NCBI RefSeq assembly: GCF_029227915.1
Contig: NC_079888.1
Span: forward strand, 23,478,001 to 23,542,000
Origin: Hydractinia symbiolongicarpus
Taxonomy: Eukaryota > Cnidaria > Hydrozoa > Anthoathecata > Hydractiniidae
Length of the DNA stretch: 64,000 bases
Direction: 5' to 3'
Part shown: positions 63,791 through 64,000 of the stretch, piece after piece
Layout of the letters: the number at the start of each line of letters is the position of its first letter
Numbering within the stretch: the first letter of the stretch is position 1
The notes under the pieces: model-generated
Told to the model about the DNA's origin: nothing
What the model saw: the letters and a program-made list of their open reading frames with translations, nothing else
The model's database searches: none
Translations under genes and position numbers: made by a program

Positions 63791-64000
63791 TTATTTCACC
63801 ACTAAAACGCATGAGACTTGTAGTTTTCAGGAATGTTTTCATTTTTGATGAGACGCTGAATAAAAGCAGTTTAATCGCCGGCAAACGAAAACCCGTGATT
63901 TCCCGTAAATCCCAGGCTTGGCACGTATAGTCAAATGTATACAAAGAAAGTACCCTGTGAGTAAACTCATTTCCAGAACGATTTTTTAAATTTTTTTTTC
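63791..64000 (-). repeat. Start of a fourth higher-order unit, cut by the window end
   Basis: The same leading monomer as at 42,704, 48,990 and 56,086 begins here, with small private changes (TTTTCAGGAATG, CCCGTGATTT). It predicts that the - arm continues beyond 64,000 with the same classes. Confidence 0.8.

Larger units (their letters stand above)
42234..64000 (-). repeat. Satellite array, - arm (about 107 monomers of ~203 bp)
   Basis: The same monomer in reverse complement, seen on the + strand as GGGAGTAAACTC, TTTCACCACTAAAACGC, CTTGTAG, TTTTTGATGAGACGC and GTTTAATCGCCGGC in fixed order. It is uninterrupted to the window end. It uses the same classes as the + arm in different proportions: copies with CGAGTCCAGG and CATTTTCCAAA (read on the monomer strand) are common here and rare in most of the + arm. 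It also shows a more regular higher-order organisation than the + arm. Confidence 0.98.

Noticed and set aside
1-64000. CRISPR array
   Set aside because: Repeats are regular, but there are no unique spacers; the whole 203-bp unit is repeated, and no cas gene is present.
42211-64000. Recent fold-back (mirror) duplication of the + arm
   Set aside because: Monomer classes next to the junction do not occur in mirrored order on the two sides, and the arms differ in class content. The symmetry extends only over what any two inverted monomers would share.
1-64000. Transposable element, ribosomal DNA spacer or telomeric origin
   Set aside because: No coding remnant of a transposase or reverse transcriptase, no terminal repeats with target duplications, no rRNA-like segment and no short telomere motif were found.
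1-64000. Bacterial or phage sequence
   Set aside because: There is no gene, ribosome-binding pattern or operon, and 64 kb of homogeneous tandem repeat is not a bacterial or phage feature.

Overview
The whole window is satellite DNA. About 315 head-to-tail copies of one AT-rich monomer of about 203 bp run from the first base to the last (38% G+C by hand count of a consensus-like copy). I found no unique sequence, gene, RNA gene, transposon, telomere repeat or CRISPR array between copies. Both window ends cut through a monomer, so the array continues outward. Such an array fits a eukaryotic centromere, pericentromere or other heterochromatin block, and no bacterial genome is known to carry one of this size. 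I do not recognise the monomer family and cannot name the organism.

The array has two arms of opposite orientation. From 1 to 42,233 the monomers read on the + strand (phase reference GAGTTTACTCC). From 42,234 to 64,000 they read on the - strand. The switch is a clean head-to-head junction with no foreign DNA. It lies in a 23-bp imperfect inverted repeat around a 40-bp loop of satellite sequence.

Both arms are built from a few recognisable monomer classes. They are distinguished by CCCTGGG or CACAGGG near the monomer start, ACTTTTGAC or ACATTCGAC in the middle, AAACTTCTTTTATTC, AAACTGCTTTTAGTC or AAACCTCTTTCATTA further on, and GTAATTT, ATAATTT or AAAATTT near the end. The + arm is a patchwork of recent block duplications with periods near 1, 3, 5, 6, 8, 12 and 16 monomers. 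The - arm is more regular. One monomer class recurs mostly every 5 monomers (about 1,015 bp), inside larger higher-order units of 31 to 38 monomers (6.3 to 7.7 kb), of which three are complete here. The first 2.4 kb of the + arm carries the monomer classes typical of the - arm.

No open reading frame is annotated. The frames recur on both strands with the repeat, 203 is not a multiple of 3, and the peptides are translations of the satellite. Within each monomer the notable elements are a near-invariant A/T hairpin, a G/C dyad, a GTATA/TATAC dyad, four CGGG motifs about one helical turn apart, and no CpG depletion. Block edges given below were judged by eye and may be off by tens of bases.
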